This document shows positions 33,651 through 41,958 of a stretch of 64,000 nt of DNA, piece after piece (position 1 is the stretch's first letter; each line of letters starts with the position of its first letter). The position numbers and the translations under genes were made by a program. The notes beneath the pieces are model-generated. The model did not search any database, had not been told where the DNA came from, and saw only the letters and a program-made list of their open reading frames with translations. Origin of the DNA: Planctomycetota bacterium (GTDB lineage: Bacteria > Planctomycetota > Brocadiia > Brocadiales > Brocadiaceae); NCBI GenBank assembly GCA_016873165.1, contig VGXV01000009.1, forward strand, positions 1 to 64,000, written 5' to 3'.

Positions 33651-34808
33651 ATGCACATAAAATTCGTTGGTACTTTTTCTTTAGTGCATACAATAGCGTA
33701 TACGATTCTTTTTGCAGTTTCCCTTTTCGCAAGCACTACTGCGGGGAAGAATCACAATCCTATTGCTTTTTCCGATTTATCTCAACATCCTATCTATTCC
33801 AAATATAAGTTTACCAAAGGGGACACTATCGTCAACTTCGGCACTCAGCCGCTCTATTTGCCTACCGGACTAATTACAGAAGCAATGAGACGCGATAAAA
33901 TTCTCTACAAATCTTTATCCGAATTAGGAATACAAATTAACTTTTATCCACTTCTCAAAGGTGATGATATTAATTTTTTCCTAAAACAAGGAAACCTTGA
34001 CGCAGGCATAGGCGGAGACATGCCTGCAATCACAGCCGCCGCAACTCTCGACATCGTCATTCCGTCTTTAATCCAACAAGGATTTACCTCAATTGTGGCG
34101 AATCGTTCGATTCTCATTGAGAATTTAAAAAACAAACCTGTTGGCTACGCCTTTGGCTCCAATGCCCATTATGCGCTTCTTAATGCATTTCTATCCGAAG
34201 GATTAACGGAGCAACAAATCCTGTTGATCCCTATGGACACAACGGAAATGCCCGATGCTTTACATAGCGGGAGGATACTTGCATTTTCTGCCTGGGAACC
34301 CACCCCGACCATAACCCTCAATAAATATCCGGAAAGTGTTATTATTCATCGCACGCTTAGTTCAGGGTTTCTGTATTTTTTACGTTCAATAACAGAAAGA
34401 AACCCTGAAATAATACATCACATTTTGGCTGCGAAAATACGCGCTATTAACTGGATACAAAGCAGCAGAGAACACCTTTTACTCACCAGTAAATGGGCGT
34501 TAGACGCAGCAAGGGAATTATCAGATTCCGATATTTCAATCTCGATTGAAGAAAACGCAGAATTGGCAAAAAAAGATATTTTACGGTTCTCGTCAGCGCC
34601 AATTATCCCGGAAAATGAATTAACCCGAAACGGCTCTCTCTTCAGAGAATTTGAGTTCCTGCAAAATATAAACATAATTCCTCCAACAATAGAATGGAAG
34701 AGAGTATATGAAAGTTTTGATCGAAGGATTATTATCGATGTGCTTACGAACCCTGAGAAATTTCAATTTCATGAATTTCAGTACTCTTCGATAGCCATAA
34801 ACAATTAA
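33651..34808 (+). CDS. Periplasmic solute-binding protein, NMT1/SsuA type
   Basis: A 385-residue exported protein. An N-terminal signal peptide (VHTIAYTILFAVSLFASTTA, cleavage near residue 31) is followed by a bilobed type 2 binding fold of the nitrate/sulfonate/thiamine-precursor class: 'GDTIVNFGTQPLYLPTGLIT', 'FFLKQGNLDAGIGGDMPAIT', 'PVGYAFGSNAHYALLNAFLS' and 'SGRILAFSAWEPTPTI'. No ABC permease or ATPase gene is adjacent; instead a sensor kinase follows after 45 bases. I infer that it presents a ligand to that kinase rather than to a transporter. Ligand unknown. Confidence 0.78.
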   Translation: MHIKFVGTFSLVHTIAYTILFAVSLFASTTAGKNHNPIAFSDLSQHPIYSKYKFTKGDTIVNFGTQPLYLPTGLITEAMRRDKILYKSLSELGIQINFYPLLKGDDINFFLKQGNLDAGIGGDMPAITAAATLDIVIPSLIQQGFTSIVANRSILIENLKNKPVGYAFGSNAHYALLNAFLSEGLTEQQILLIPMDTTEMPDALHSGRILAFSAWEPTPTITLNKYPESVIIHRTLSSGFLYFLRSITERNPEIIHHILAAKIRAINWIQSSREHLLLTSKWALDAARELSDSDISISIEENAELAKKDILRFSSAPIIPENELTRNGSLFREFEFLQNINIIPPTIEWKRVYESFDRRIIIDVLTNPEKFQFHEFQYSSIAINN

Positions 34809-34853
34809 ATTTATTCTTTTTGTTTTATAATTATTTGCTGCACCATCAAACTT

Positions 34854-37283
34854 ATGCGGAATAAATCCAACACAGCAAGTTTAAAAATGAAGTATTTCCT
34901 CTTTAGTATCAGGACGCGAATACTTTTTTATTTTGGATTGCTGTTTGCAATTATTTTAGCATTTATTTTACTGATTGGAATGTATGGGATGCCATTTACA
35001 GATTTTACCGGGGAATATGGTCAGCACAGAGATATTGAGTTTCAAAATCTCAACCTCATTGCAGAATTAAAAAAAGAACGCTTATTGCGCTGGATTGAAG
35101 AACGGAAAGATGACGCACGGGTAATTGCCAACAGCAGCATACTGAACACATACATCAACCGGCTGTTACTATTGCAAGAAAAGAATTTTTATCATAATGA
35201 AAATAAAGGAAAATCATGGAAAGTAATACAAAATGAAGCTGATTATCAGTTTATTCAACAGCATTTAAAACTCGTACAATCTTCCTACGAAGTATATGAT
35301 AAAATTCAAATCGCCGATGCTAAAATGGGAAGAATTATTGCTTCGACTCATGACGAAGACATTGGGGCTGACGTATCTTCCTATAATTATTTCATAAAGG
35401 CATTGCATCCCGCAAATAGTGAAATCTTCTGCATAGATAAAGATCCGCTCAACAACCAGCTCAAATTATTCTTATCACGAAAGTGCCAGCCTCATCAAAA
35501 TAACGCAATAATACCTGCCGTTGTAATAATTCATGTAGATTCCCGTGATTTAATCAACCCACTATTGAATACAAAAATAAAAAACAGCACAACCAGTGAA
35601 ACATTCCTGGTAAACGAAGAGGGAAAACTGCTTACAGCGCTAAAGTATCCGCTCAAAAATAATTCCGTTGGCAACATATTGGAATCTGAAATCACATTGC
35701 CTTTCGTGATAAACGCCGCAATGGGGCAAGAAGGCATCACCGTAACAAAAGATTATCGCGGAGAACCGGTATTGGCCGCATATCGTCATTTGCGCATTTC
35801 CCCTGATTCAGGCTGGGGATTAATCGTAAAAAAAGACCAATCGGAAATCTTTGCCGTAATGAACAAAGATAAAATTACTTTTTTAATAATCGGTATAAGC
35901 GGAACATTCCTGGCGTTCATTTTTACCTCTCTCATTGCAAATACCCTTTCAAAACCAATTCTCCATTTGAGTCAGGTTGCAAGAAAAATAAAAGAAGGAA
36001 ACTGGAATATTCGTGCAAATACTACTTACAAAGGGGAAGCGGGACTACTGGCCACCACGTTTAATTCCATGATCGACCGCATACAACTTCACCACGAATC
36101 GCTTGAAAAACAGGTAACCCTTAGAACGAAAGAACTACAAGAAACAAATGATAGACTAACAAAGGAAATCGAAGACCGAAAAAAATCAGAAGATAAATTA
36201 AAAAAATACGGGATGTTATTCGATAATATATCAGACCTTGCTTATATTTGTGACACAAACGGCAATATTTTATTTTTAAACAAAGCATTCGAAAAAATGA
36301 CAGGCCGTAAACCGGAAACTTTCTTTGGCAAGCCATTTTCTCCACTATTTGATGAAGAAAACCTAAAGATCGCTGTGGAACTTTATACCGGAACATTACA
36401 AGGCAAGCATCTTCAAAGAGAAGTAACTTTCAAGGACACAGGGATAATATGTGAATACAAAAATATGCCCCTCTTTGATAATAATGGACAATTAATAGGA
36501 GTAATTGGGGTCGCCAGAGACATCACTTCCCGCAAAGCAAGCGAAAGAGAAAGAAATAAATTAACAAAGGAACTTGAAATGAAAAATGAGGAACTGGAAC
36601 GGTTTACCTACACTGTTTCACACGATCTCAAGAGCCCATTATTGACAATCAAGGGATTTCTCGGGTTCCTGGAAAAAGACCTCGTTGACGGAAAAACGGA
36701 ACAGATACGCGATGATATCAAACGTATTCATTCAGCAGCAAATAAAATGGAACGTTTACTGGAAGAATTGCTCGAATTATCAAGAATCGGAAGGGTTGTC
36801 AATAAACATGAAGCGGTGTCGCTTGAGTCATTAACTCGTGAAGTACTGGATTTATTATCATCGAATATTTCTCATTCAGATATCAAGTTACTATTCCCAC
36901 AAAACCTTCCATTGGTTTATGTGGATCGTATACGCTTCTCGGAAGTAATGCAAAATCTCATAGAAAATGCAATGAAATATAGAGGAAACCAAACAAAACC
37001 CATAATTGAAATTGGCGCAAAAAAAGAAAGCGAACATATACTATGTTACGTAAAAGACAACGGCATAGGTATCCATCCCCGTTATCATGATAAAGTATTT
37101 GGTTTATTTGAAAGACTTGACAAAAGCACGGATGGCACAGGCATTGGGCTTACCATAGCAAAACGTATAATAGAAATACACGGCGGAAGGATATGGCTGG
37201 AATCAAAAGGAGAAAATCAGGGATGCACGTTTTATTTTACCGTCCCGCAGAAAGGAGATTTATATGGACATCCGCAAAGTTAA
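34854..37283 (+). CDS. Membrane sensor histidine kinase (dCache-HAMP-PAS-HisKA-HATPase)
   Basis: An 809-residue kinase. Membrane helices at about 18-43 and 343-366 enclose a periplasmic double Cache domain. A HAMP segment (SKPILHLSQVARKIKEGNWN) and coiled coil follow, then a PAS domain near 455-570 (LFDNISDLAYICDTNGNILF), the phosphoacceptor 'RFTYTVSHDLKSPLLTI' near 590 and the ATPase boxes 'NLIENAMKY', 'DNGIGIHPRYHDKVFGLFER' and 'GTGIGLTIAKRII'. It belongs to the bacteriophytochrome-like kinase type. It is overlapped at its 3' end (20 bases) by the regulator gene, so the two are a translationally coupled pair. Confidence 0.93.
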   Translation: MRNKSNTASLKMKYFLFSIRTRILFYFGLLFAIILAFILLIGMYGMPFTDFTGEYGQHRDIEFQNLNLIAELKKERLLRWIEERKDDARVIANSSILNTYINRLLLLQEKNFYHNENKGKSWKVIQNEADYQFIQQHLKLVQSSYEVYDKIQIADAKMGRIIASTHDEDIGADVSSYNYFIKALHPANSEIFCIDKDPLNNQLKLFLSRKCQPHQNNAIIPAVVIIHVDSRDLINPLLNTKIKNSTTSETFLVNEEGKLLTALKYPLKNNSVGNILESEITLPFVINAAMGQEGITVTKDYRGEPVLAAYRHLRISPDSGWGLIVKKDQSEIFAVMNKDKITFLIIGISGTFLAFIFTSLIANTLSKPILHLSQVARKIKEGNWNIRANTTYKGEAGLLATTFNSMIDRIQLHHESLEKQVTLRTKELQETNDRLTKEIEDRKKSEDKLKKYGMLFDNISDLAYICDTNGNILFLNKAFEKMTGRKPETFFGKPFSPLFDEENLKIAVELYTGTLQGKHLQREVTFKDTGIICEYKNMPLFDNNGQLIGVIGVARDITSRKASERERNKLTKELEMKNEELERFTYTVSHDLKSPLLTIKGFLGFLEKDLVDGKTEQIRDDIKRIHSAANKMERLLEELLELSRIGRVVNKHEAVSLESLTREVLDLLSSNISHSDIKLLFPQNLPLVYVDRIRFSEVMQNLIENAMKYRGNQTKPIIEIGAKKESEHILCYVKDNGIGIHPRYHDKVFGLFERLDKSTDGTGIGLTIAKRIIEIHGGRIWLESKGENQGCTFYFTVPQKGDLYGHPQS

Positions 37284-37719
37284 AGGAGAACCCCTTATCA
37301 TATTGCTCGTAGAGGACAATGCCGACCATGCAGAATTAGTATTGCGTACTTTTCAAAACCACAGGATTGCAAACAAGATATACCATGTCTCCGATGGAGA
37401 GGAAGCCCTGGATTATTTATATCAAAAAAACTCATTCTCCGATCCAATGAAAAGCCCGCGTCCTCATTTAATTTTACTCGACTTAAGATTGCCAAAAATC
37501 GATGGTCTGGAAGTGTTAAAAGAGATAAAAAAGACCGAAGAACTGAAAAAAATACCCGTTGTTATTTTAACCACCTCTGCCGCGGAACCGGATACGGAAA
37601 AAGCATATAAACATTATGTAAATAGTTACCTGGTAAAGCCTATTGATTTCAGCAAATTTACCCAACTAATGAATGATCTCGGATTTTATTGGCTTGGGTG
37701 GAATCATCACCCATGGTAA
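37264..37719 (+). CDS. Single-domain response regulator (Rcp1/CheY-like)
   Basis: A 151-residue receiver without output domain. The acidic pocket 'ILLVEDNADHAEL', the phosphorylated Asp in 'HLILLDLRLPKIDGLEVLKE', the Thr in 'PVVILTTSAAE' and the Lys in 'NSYLVKPIDF' are all in place. The long loop after 'YQKNSFSDPMKSPRP' and the final helix are typical of Rcp1-type partners of phytochrome-like kinases. Its ribosome binding site AAAGGAG lies inside the kinase gene. Confidence 0.92.
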   Translation: MDIRKVKGEPLIILLVEDNADHAELVLRTFQNHRIANKIYHVSDGEEALDYLYQKNSFSDPMKSPRPHLILLDLRLPKIDGLEVLKEIKKTEELKKIPVVILTTSAAEPDTEKAYKHYVNSYLVKPIDFSKFTQLMNDLGFYWLGWNHHPW

Positions 37720-37903
37720 ACTTTATCTCCTTTTAGCAATTTTATAATTAGTTTATGCGGCTTTGTCGCATACTTTCCTTACACTTTCCTGCTTAACTGA
37801 TTTTCCTGCCAAAATCTTTTTACTTTTTATCATAATCAAGTATAATCATTATCTATATGTTCGCCAATGCCGCAACATGGCATCCCAAAGCCAACTTCTC
37901 ATA

Positions 37904-38131
37904 GGGAGCATTCCAGATTTTTTGTAACTTATTATTTATATTATGCTTCGACTCCGCTCAGCATGACTCGAACTGCCACCCTGAGCCCTTCGCTTATGTC
38001 ATGCTGAGCGGAGTCGAAGCATCTTTTACCGCTCAGGATAAACTCCGTAGAAGGGTTGAATTCTCAGTGAGATGAGGAACTTTTCATATTCGGCAGAATT
38101 GTTTTATTTACAAAAAATCGGGAATGCTCCC
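37904..38131. mobile_element. MITE-like element, family A (copy 2)
   Basis: A 228-bp element with 24-bp terminal inverted repeats (GGGAGCATTCC..., arms 37904-37927 and 38108-38131, two mismatches) and a perfect 9-bp flanking direct repeat CTTCTCATA (37895-37903 and 38132-38140). Its core carries a perfect 25-bp inverted repeat at 37943-37967 and 37998-38022 (starting ATGCTTCGACTCCGC), itself a recognisable repeat unit. It fills most of the 426-base gap 37720-38145 and ends only 14 bases before the start codon of the next gene. A TATAAT at about 37846, before the element, may be the original promoter. Confidence 0.88.
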
Positions 38132-38145
38132 CTTCTCATATTATC

Positions 38146-40212
38146 ATGATCATAAAAAATAATACTTTACATATACTTTTAGTAGAAGATGAACTTGACC
38201 ATGTGGAATTGATACGGAGATCTTTCCTGGCAAAAACAGAACAGATCGAAATCTCCGTTGCCCATAGCATTCATGAGGCAAAGACTTTTTTATCGAAAAC
38301 CAGCCCCGATATAATGCTTTTAGATTATCTGCTGCCTGACGGGAGGGGGACTGAGCTTTTGTCTGAAGATAAAACAAATCTATCGTATCCCATTGTCATC
38401 ATGACCAGTCATGGCAATGAACAGGTTGCTGTTGAAGCCATGAAAAAAGGAGCGTTGGATTACATTGTAAAATCCAGAGAAACAATAGCAAACATGCCAC
38501 GCATTTGCGAAAGGGCATTACGCGAGTGGAAACTTATTATCGAGAACAAACGGGCGGAGGGAAATGTTAGAAAACTATTTCACGCAATAGAACAGAGTCA
38601 AAATCTGGTAATAATTACCGACATTCATGGGGTGATCGAATACGTAAATCCGCGATTCATTTCAACAACCGGCTATACAAAAGAAGAAGTTATCGGGAAA
38701 AAACCAAACATCCTGAAATCGGGAAATACTCCGGTTGAAGAATACCGGAGGCTGTGGGATACAATACTCTATGGAAAAGAATGGCAGGGAGAATTTCATA
38801 ACAGAAAAAAGAACGGGGAATTATATTGGGAAAGGGCGTCGATTACCCCCATCAGAGATGAAAAAGGAACTATCACTCATTTTCTCGGCATAAAGGAAGA
38901 TATCACCGACCGGAAGCAATTTGAACAGCAACTTACGCACATGGAATTACATGATCCGCTTACAAACCTGTATAACCGAAAACATTTTCGGGAAGAACTC
39001 AAATTTCTCATTGCACAGGCGGAAAAACGGAGTTTTCTTTGCGCATTGCTGTTCCTTGATATTGACAACTTTAAATACATCAATGAAACTCTGGGGCATC
39101 AGACAGGCGATGAACTGCTTATTGAAATAGCAGATCTTTTGGGAGAATGTATCCGCAAAACGGATACACTCTGCCGGTTAGGCGGTGATGAATTCGGCAT
39201 TATCCTGCCCTATACATCTTCCGTTCAGGCGCAAACCACTTCAAATAAAATATTATCGAATATTAAAAACTATTCGCTCTCTCATACAAAAACAAAACAT
39301 TACGATATTAACGTCAGTATTGGCATTGTCATGTTTCCCGAACATGGAACAGACGCAGACACATTAATATCCTATGCGGATCTGGCCATGTATCAGGCAA
39401 AGGAAAAGGGAAAAGGATGTGTGTGTTTCTTTTCTCCCGACCATGCCGCACAACTGGAAGCCATGATTACCTGGAAACAACGAATACAGGATGCGCTGGC
39501 ACATAATAAATTTGTTTTATATTTACAGCCAATTATGGACTTAACAAATAATACTTTCAGCAGATATGAAGTCTTGCTCCGTATGAAAGGGGATAACGGC
39601 GAAATCATACTGCCCTGCGATTTTCTTAAAACGGCAGAACGTTTCGGACTCATCCGGGATATTGACCGATGGGTAACCATCCAATCGATTCAGCTTATTT
39701 CAGAACACCAATTGGACTCCAAAGGAATACATCTTGAAGTAAACCTTTCCGGAAAGGCGTTTATGGATGAAATATTATTGTCCATGGTTCAACAAAAACT
39801 TGATAAATCAAAAATAAAACCCGGCTCACTTATTTTTGAAATCACAGAAACCGCGGTTATTGAAAACATGTCGGAGGCGCAGCATTTTCTTTCCACATTA
39901 AAAAATATGGGGTGCCGCTTCGCGCTTGATGACTTTGGAAACGGATTTTCATCATTCAGCTATCTCAAACATTTACCGGTCGATTACTTAAAAATCGATG
40001 GAAATTTCATCCATGAACTGCCAGTCAATACGGTAGATCAGCACTTGGTTAAGGCAATGGTGGAAGTCGCACGCGGACTGGGGAAATATACCATCGCAGA
40101 GTACGTTGGTTGTGAAAAAACAGTAGCTCTGTTACAAGAACTCGGCGTAGATTTTGCGCAAGGATATTATATCGGAAACCCAAAACCTGCATCCGAAGCC
40201 CTCGTCTCATAG
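38146..40212 (+). CDS. REC-PAS-GGDEF-EAL cyclic di-GMP turnover protein
   Basis: A 688-residue soluble protein. A receiver (Asp in 'PDIMLLDYLLPDG', residues 8-125) is followed by a PAS domain (142-260, 'GVIEYVNPRFISTTGYTKEE'), an intact GGDEF domain ('CRLGGDEFGIILP', about 265-430) and an EAL domain (440-685). The EAL motif reads EVL in 'SRYEVLLRM', but the metal and catalytic residues in 'LEVNLSGKAF', 'FEITETAVIENM', 'ALDDFGNGFSSFSYLK' and 'GVDFAQGYYIGNP' are kept. It could both make and break c-di-GMP, under phosphorelay control. A MITE lies directly upstream and no clear ribosome binding site precedes the ATG. Confidence 0.92.
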   Translation: MIIKNNTLHILLVEDELDHVELIRRSFLAKTEQIEISVAHSIHEAKTFLSKTSPDIMLLDYLLPDGRGTELLSEDKTNLSYPIVIMTSHGNEQVAVEAMKKGALDYIVKSRETIANMPRICERALREWKLIIENKRAEGNVRKLFHAIEQSQNLVIITDIHGVIEYVNPRFISTTGYTKEEVIGKKPNILKSGNTPVEEYRRLWDTILYGKEWQGEFHNRKKNGELYWERASITPIRDEKGTITHFLGIKEDITDRKQFEQQLTHMELHDPLTNLYNRKHFREELKFLIAQAEKRSFLCALLFLDIDNFKYINETLGHQTGDELLIEIADLLGECIRKTDTLCRLGGDEFGIILPYTSSVQAQTTSNKILSNIKNYSLSHTKTKHYDINVSIGIVMFPEHGTDADTLISYADLAMYQAKEKGKGCVCFFSPDHAAQLEAMITWKQRIQDALAHNKFVLYLQPIMDLTNNTFSRYEVLLRMKGDNGEIILPCDFLKTAERFGLIRDIDRWVTIQSIQLISEHQLDSKGIHLEVNLSGKAFMDEILLSMVQQKLDKSKIKPGSLIFEITETAVIENMSEAQHFLSTLKNMGCRFALDDFGNGFSSFSYLKHLPVDYLKIDGNFIHELPVNTVDQHLVKAMVEVARGLGKYTIAEYVGCEKTVALLQELGVDFAQGYYIGNPKPASEALVS

Positions 40213-40271
40213 AAAATATTTTTGTCTCATTACACTTTGAGCAGGAATAACAACGACATAAGGAGATAATT

Positions 40272-40805
40272 GTGTTCAAAGAAGAAAGGAATTACAATAA
40301 ATTCGCATGGGAAGATTTGGGAAACATTGCAGTAGGAAGACCAAATCTCGGCCAATTTGTGCCGGTTCTGGCTTATCGGTTATTTCAATTTACAATGAGG
40401 GACGTGCTGATAACAGAATATGGTGTAAAAACGACAAATGATCTCATGTACAAAAGCGGTCTTATTGCCGGGAAGCAATTTTGTAAAAATTTGTTGAATA
40501 CAACGCTGGAATTTAACGAATTTATTGCTCATCTGCAAAAGACACTAAAAGAACAGAATATCTGTATTTTAAGGATTGAAAAGGCCGATTTGGAAAATTT
40601 TAAAATAACCATGACCGTGGCAGAAGATTTGGATTGCTCCGGCCTGCCCGTTTCAGAAGAAACAGTATGCAATTACGATGAAGGCTTTATTGCGGGAATT
40701 TTAAAGGAATACACAAAAAAAGACTTTCATGTAAAAGAAGTGGATTGCTGGGCAAGCGGCGACAGGGTTTGCAGATTTGAAGCAAAATTATCAACAAATA
40801 CTTAA
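40272..40805 (+). CDS. V4R domain protein
   Basis: A 177-residue cytoplasmic protein starting at GTG 40272 behind a good AGGAG site. The C-terminal half is a V4R (4-vinyl reductase) small-molecule-binding domain, seen in 'VCNYDEGFIAGILKEYTKKD' and 'HVKEVDCWASGDRVCRFEAK', with two conserved cysteines. The N-terminal half (GRPNLGQFVPVLAYRLFQFT) resembles the usual V4R leader. V4R domains act as ligand sensors in several regulators. The next gene, a soluble kinase lacking its own sensor domain, starts 2 bases after the stop, so this is probably its detachable sensor; ligand unknown. Confidence 0.8.
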   Translation: MFKEERNYNKFAWEDLGNIAVGRPNLGQFVPVLAYRLFQFTMRDVLITEYGVKTTNDLMYKSGLIAGKQFCKNLLNTTLEFNEFIAHLQKTLKEQNICILRIEKADLENFKITMTVAEDLDCSGLPVSEETVCNYDEGFIAGILKEYTKKDFHVKEVDCWASGDRVCRFEAKLSTNT

Positions 40806-40807
40806 TA

Positions 40808-41953
40808 ATGAAAAACAAAGAAAAAACATTGCATTACAATATCTATAATAAAATCTCCGCCTTATTAAAAGGAGAGATTCCGGAACATATTGATACGTCA
40901 TCTTTTACCGATGAAGATGAGATACAATATGCACAATTAATAAACCGGCTTATCGGTTCCATATCTGAGATACATAACTTTATTTTCCCCCTTTCCAGGG
41001 GAGAATTGCATAAAAACATCCCAAAAACGAATAATTATTTGTGCTCTCCTTTCAAGGAATTACAATCAAAATTGCTGCATTTGACATGGCAAACAGAACA
41101 AATCGCAAAAGGAGATTACAGCCAGCGGGTGGACTTCATGGGAGATTTTTCCACTGCTTTTAATTTTATGATTAATAAACTGGCAGAAAATGAAAAGGCA
41201 TTAAAAGAAAAAATAGATTTGCTGGCGGAACGCACCAGAGAATTAGAAGAAAAAAACGAAGAAATGGAAAAATTTGTTTACACGGTGTCGCATGACCTCA
41301 AAAGCCCGTTATTAACCATTTCAGGATTCACGGAAATGATGGAGATTGATGCTGCAGGCGGCGACTCCGAACGCCTTAAAAAAGACGCACAGTACATCCA
41401 TAATGCCGTGGATAAAATGAATAATCTGCTGGAAAAACTCCTTGAATTATCCCGCATAGGCCGCGTGGTAAATATTCCTGAAAAAGTATCGCTGAATACC
41501 CTGGCACAGGAAGCGGCAAATCTGGTTTCCGGCCAGATCGTAAAATCCTGCGTCCGGATTGAAATACTCCCCAATCTCCCAGTTGTTTTTGTTGACAAAC
41601 AAAGGTTTATACAAGTAATGCAAAATCTTATCGATAACGCCATCAAGTATATGGGAGATCAAACAAATCCCCGCATAGAAATAGGCGCAACAAATAACAA
41701 ATCAGAAATTATTTGTTATGTTAAAGACAATGGGGGAGGAATTGATCCGCGCTATCATGAAAAAATATTCAACCTTTTTGAAAGGTATGATGAAAAGAGC
41801 ACCGGTTCAGGAATAGGCCTTGCCAGTGTTAAAAAAATCATAGAAATACACGACGGCCGGATATGGGTCGAATCGGAAGGCAAGGGGAAAGGAAGTATTT
41901 TCTACTTTACCATTCCTAATAAAGAAACGGACGGAACAACAATAATTCCATAA
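40808..41953 (+). CDS. Soluble histidine kinase
   Basis: A 381-residue kinase with no membrane helix. A HAMP-like coiled segment (residues about 75-150, with 'GDYSQRVDFMGDFSTAFNFM') leads to the phosphoacceptor 'KFVYTVSHDLKSPLLTISGF' and the ATPase boxes 'NLIDNAIKYMGD', 'DNGGGIDPRYHEKIFNLFER' and 'GSGIGLASVKKIIE'. The catalytic half is very close to that of the membrane kinase at 34854, suggesting duplication. There is no recognised input domain, so the V4R protein 2 bases upstream is the likely input. Confidence 0.9.
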   Translation: MKNKEKTLHYNIYNKISALLKGEIPEHIDTSSFTDEDEIQYAQLINRLIGSISEIHNFIFPLSRGELHKNIPKTNNYLCSPFKELQSKLLHLTWQTEQIAKGDYSQRVDFMGDFSTAFNFMINKLAENEKALKEKIDLLAERTRELEEKNEEMEKFVYTVSHDLKSPLLTISGFTEMMEIDAAGGDSERLKKDAQYIHNAVDKMNNLLEKLLELSRIGRVVNIPEKVSLNTLAQEAANLVSGQIVKSCVRIEILPNLPVVFVDKQRFIQVMQNLIDNAIKYMGDQTNPRIEIGATNNKSEIICYVKDNGGGIDPRYHEKIFNLFERYDEKSTGSGIGLASVKKIIEIHDGRIWVESEGKGKGSIFYFTIPNKETDGTTIIP

Positions 41954-41958
41954 TGGAA

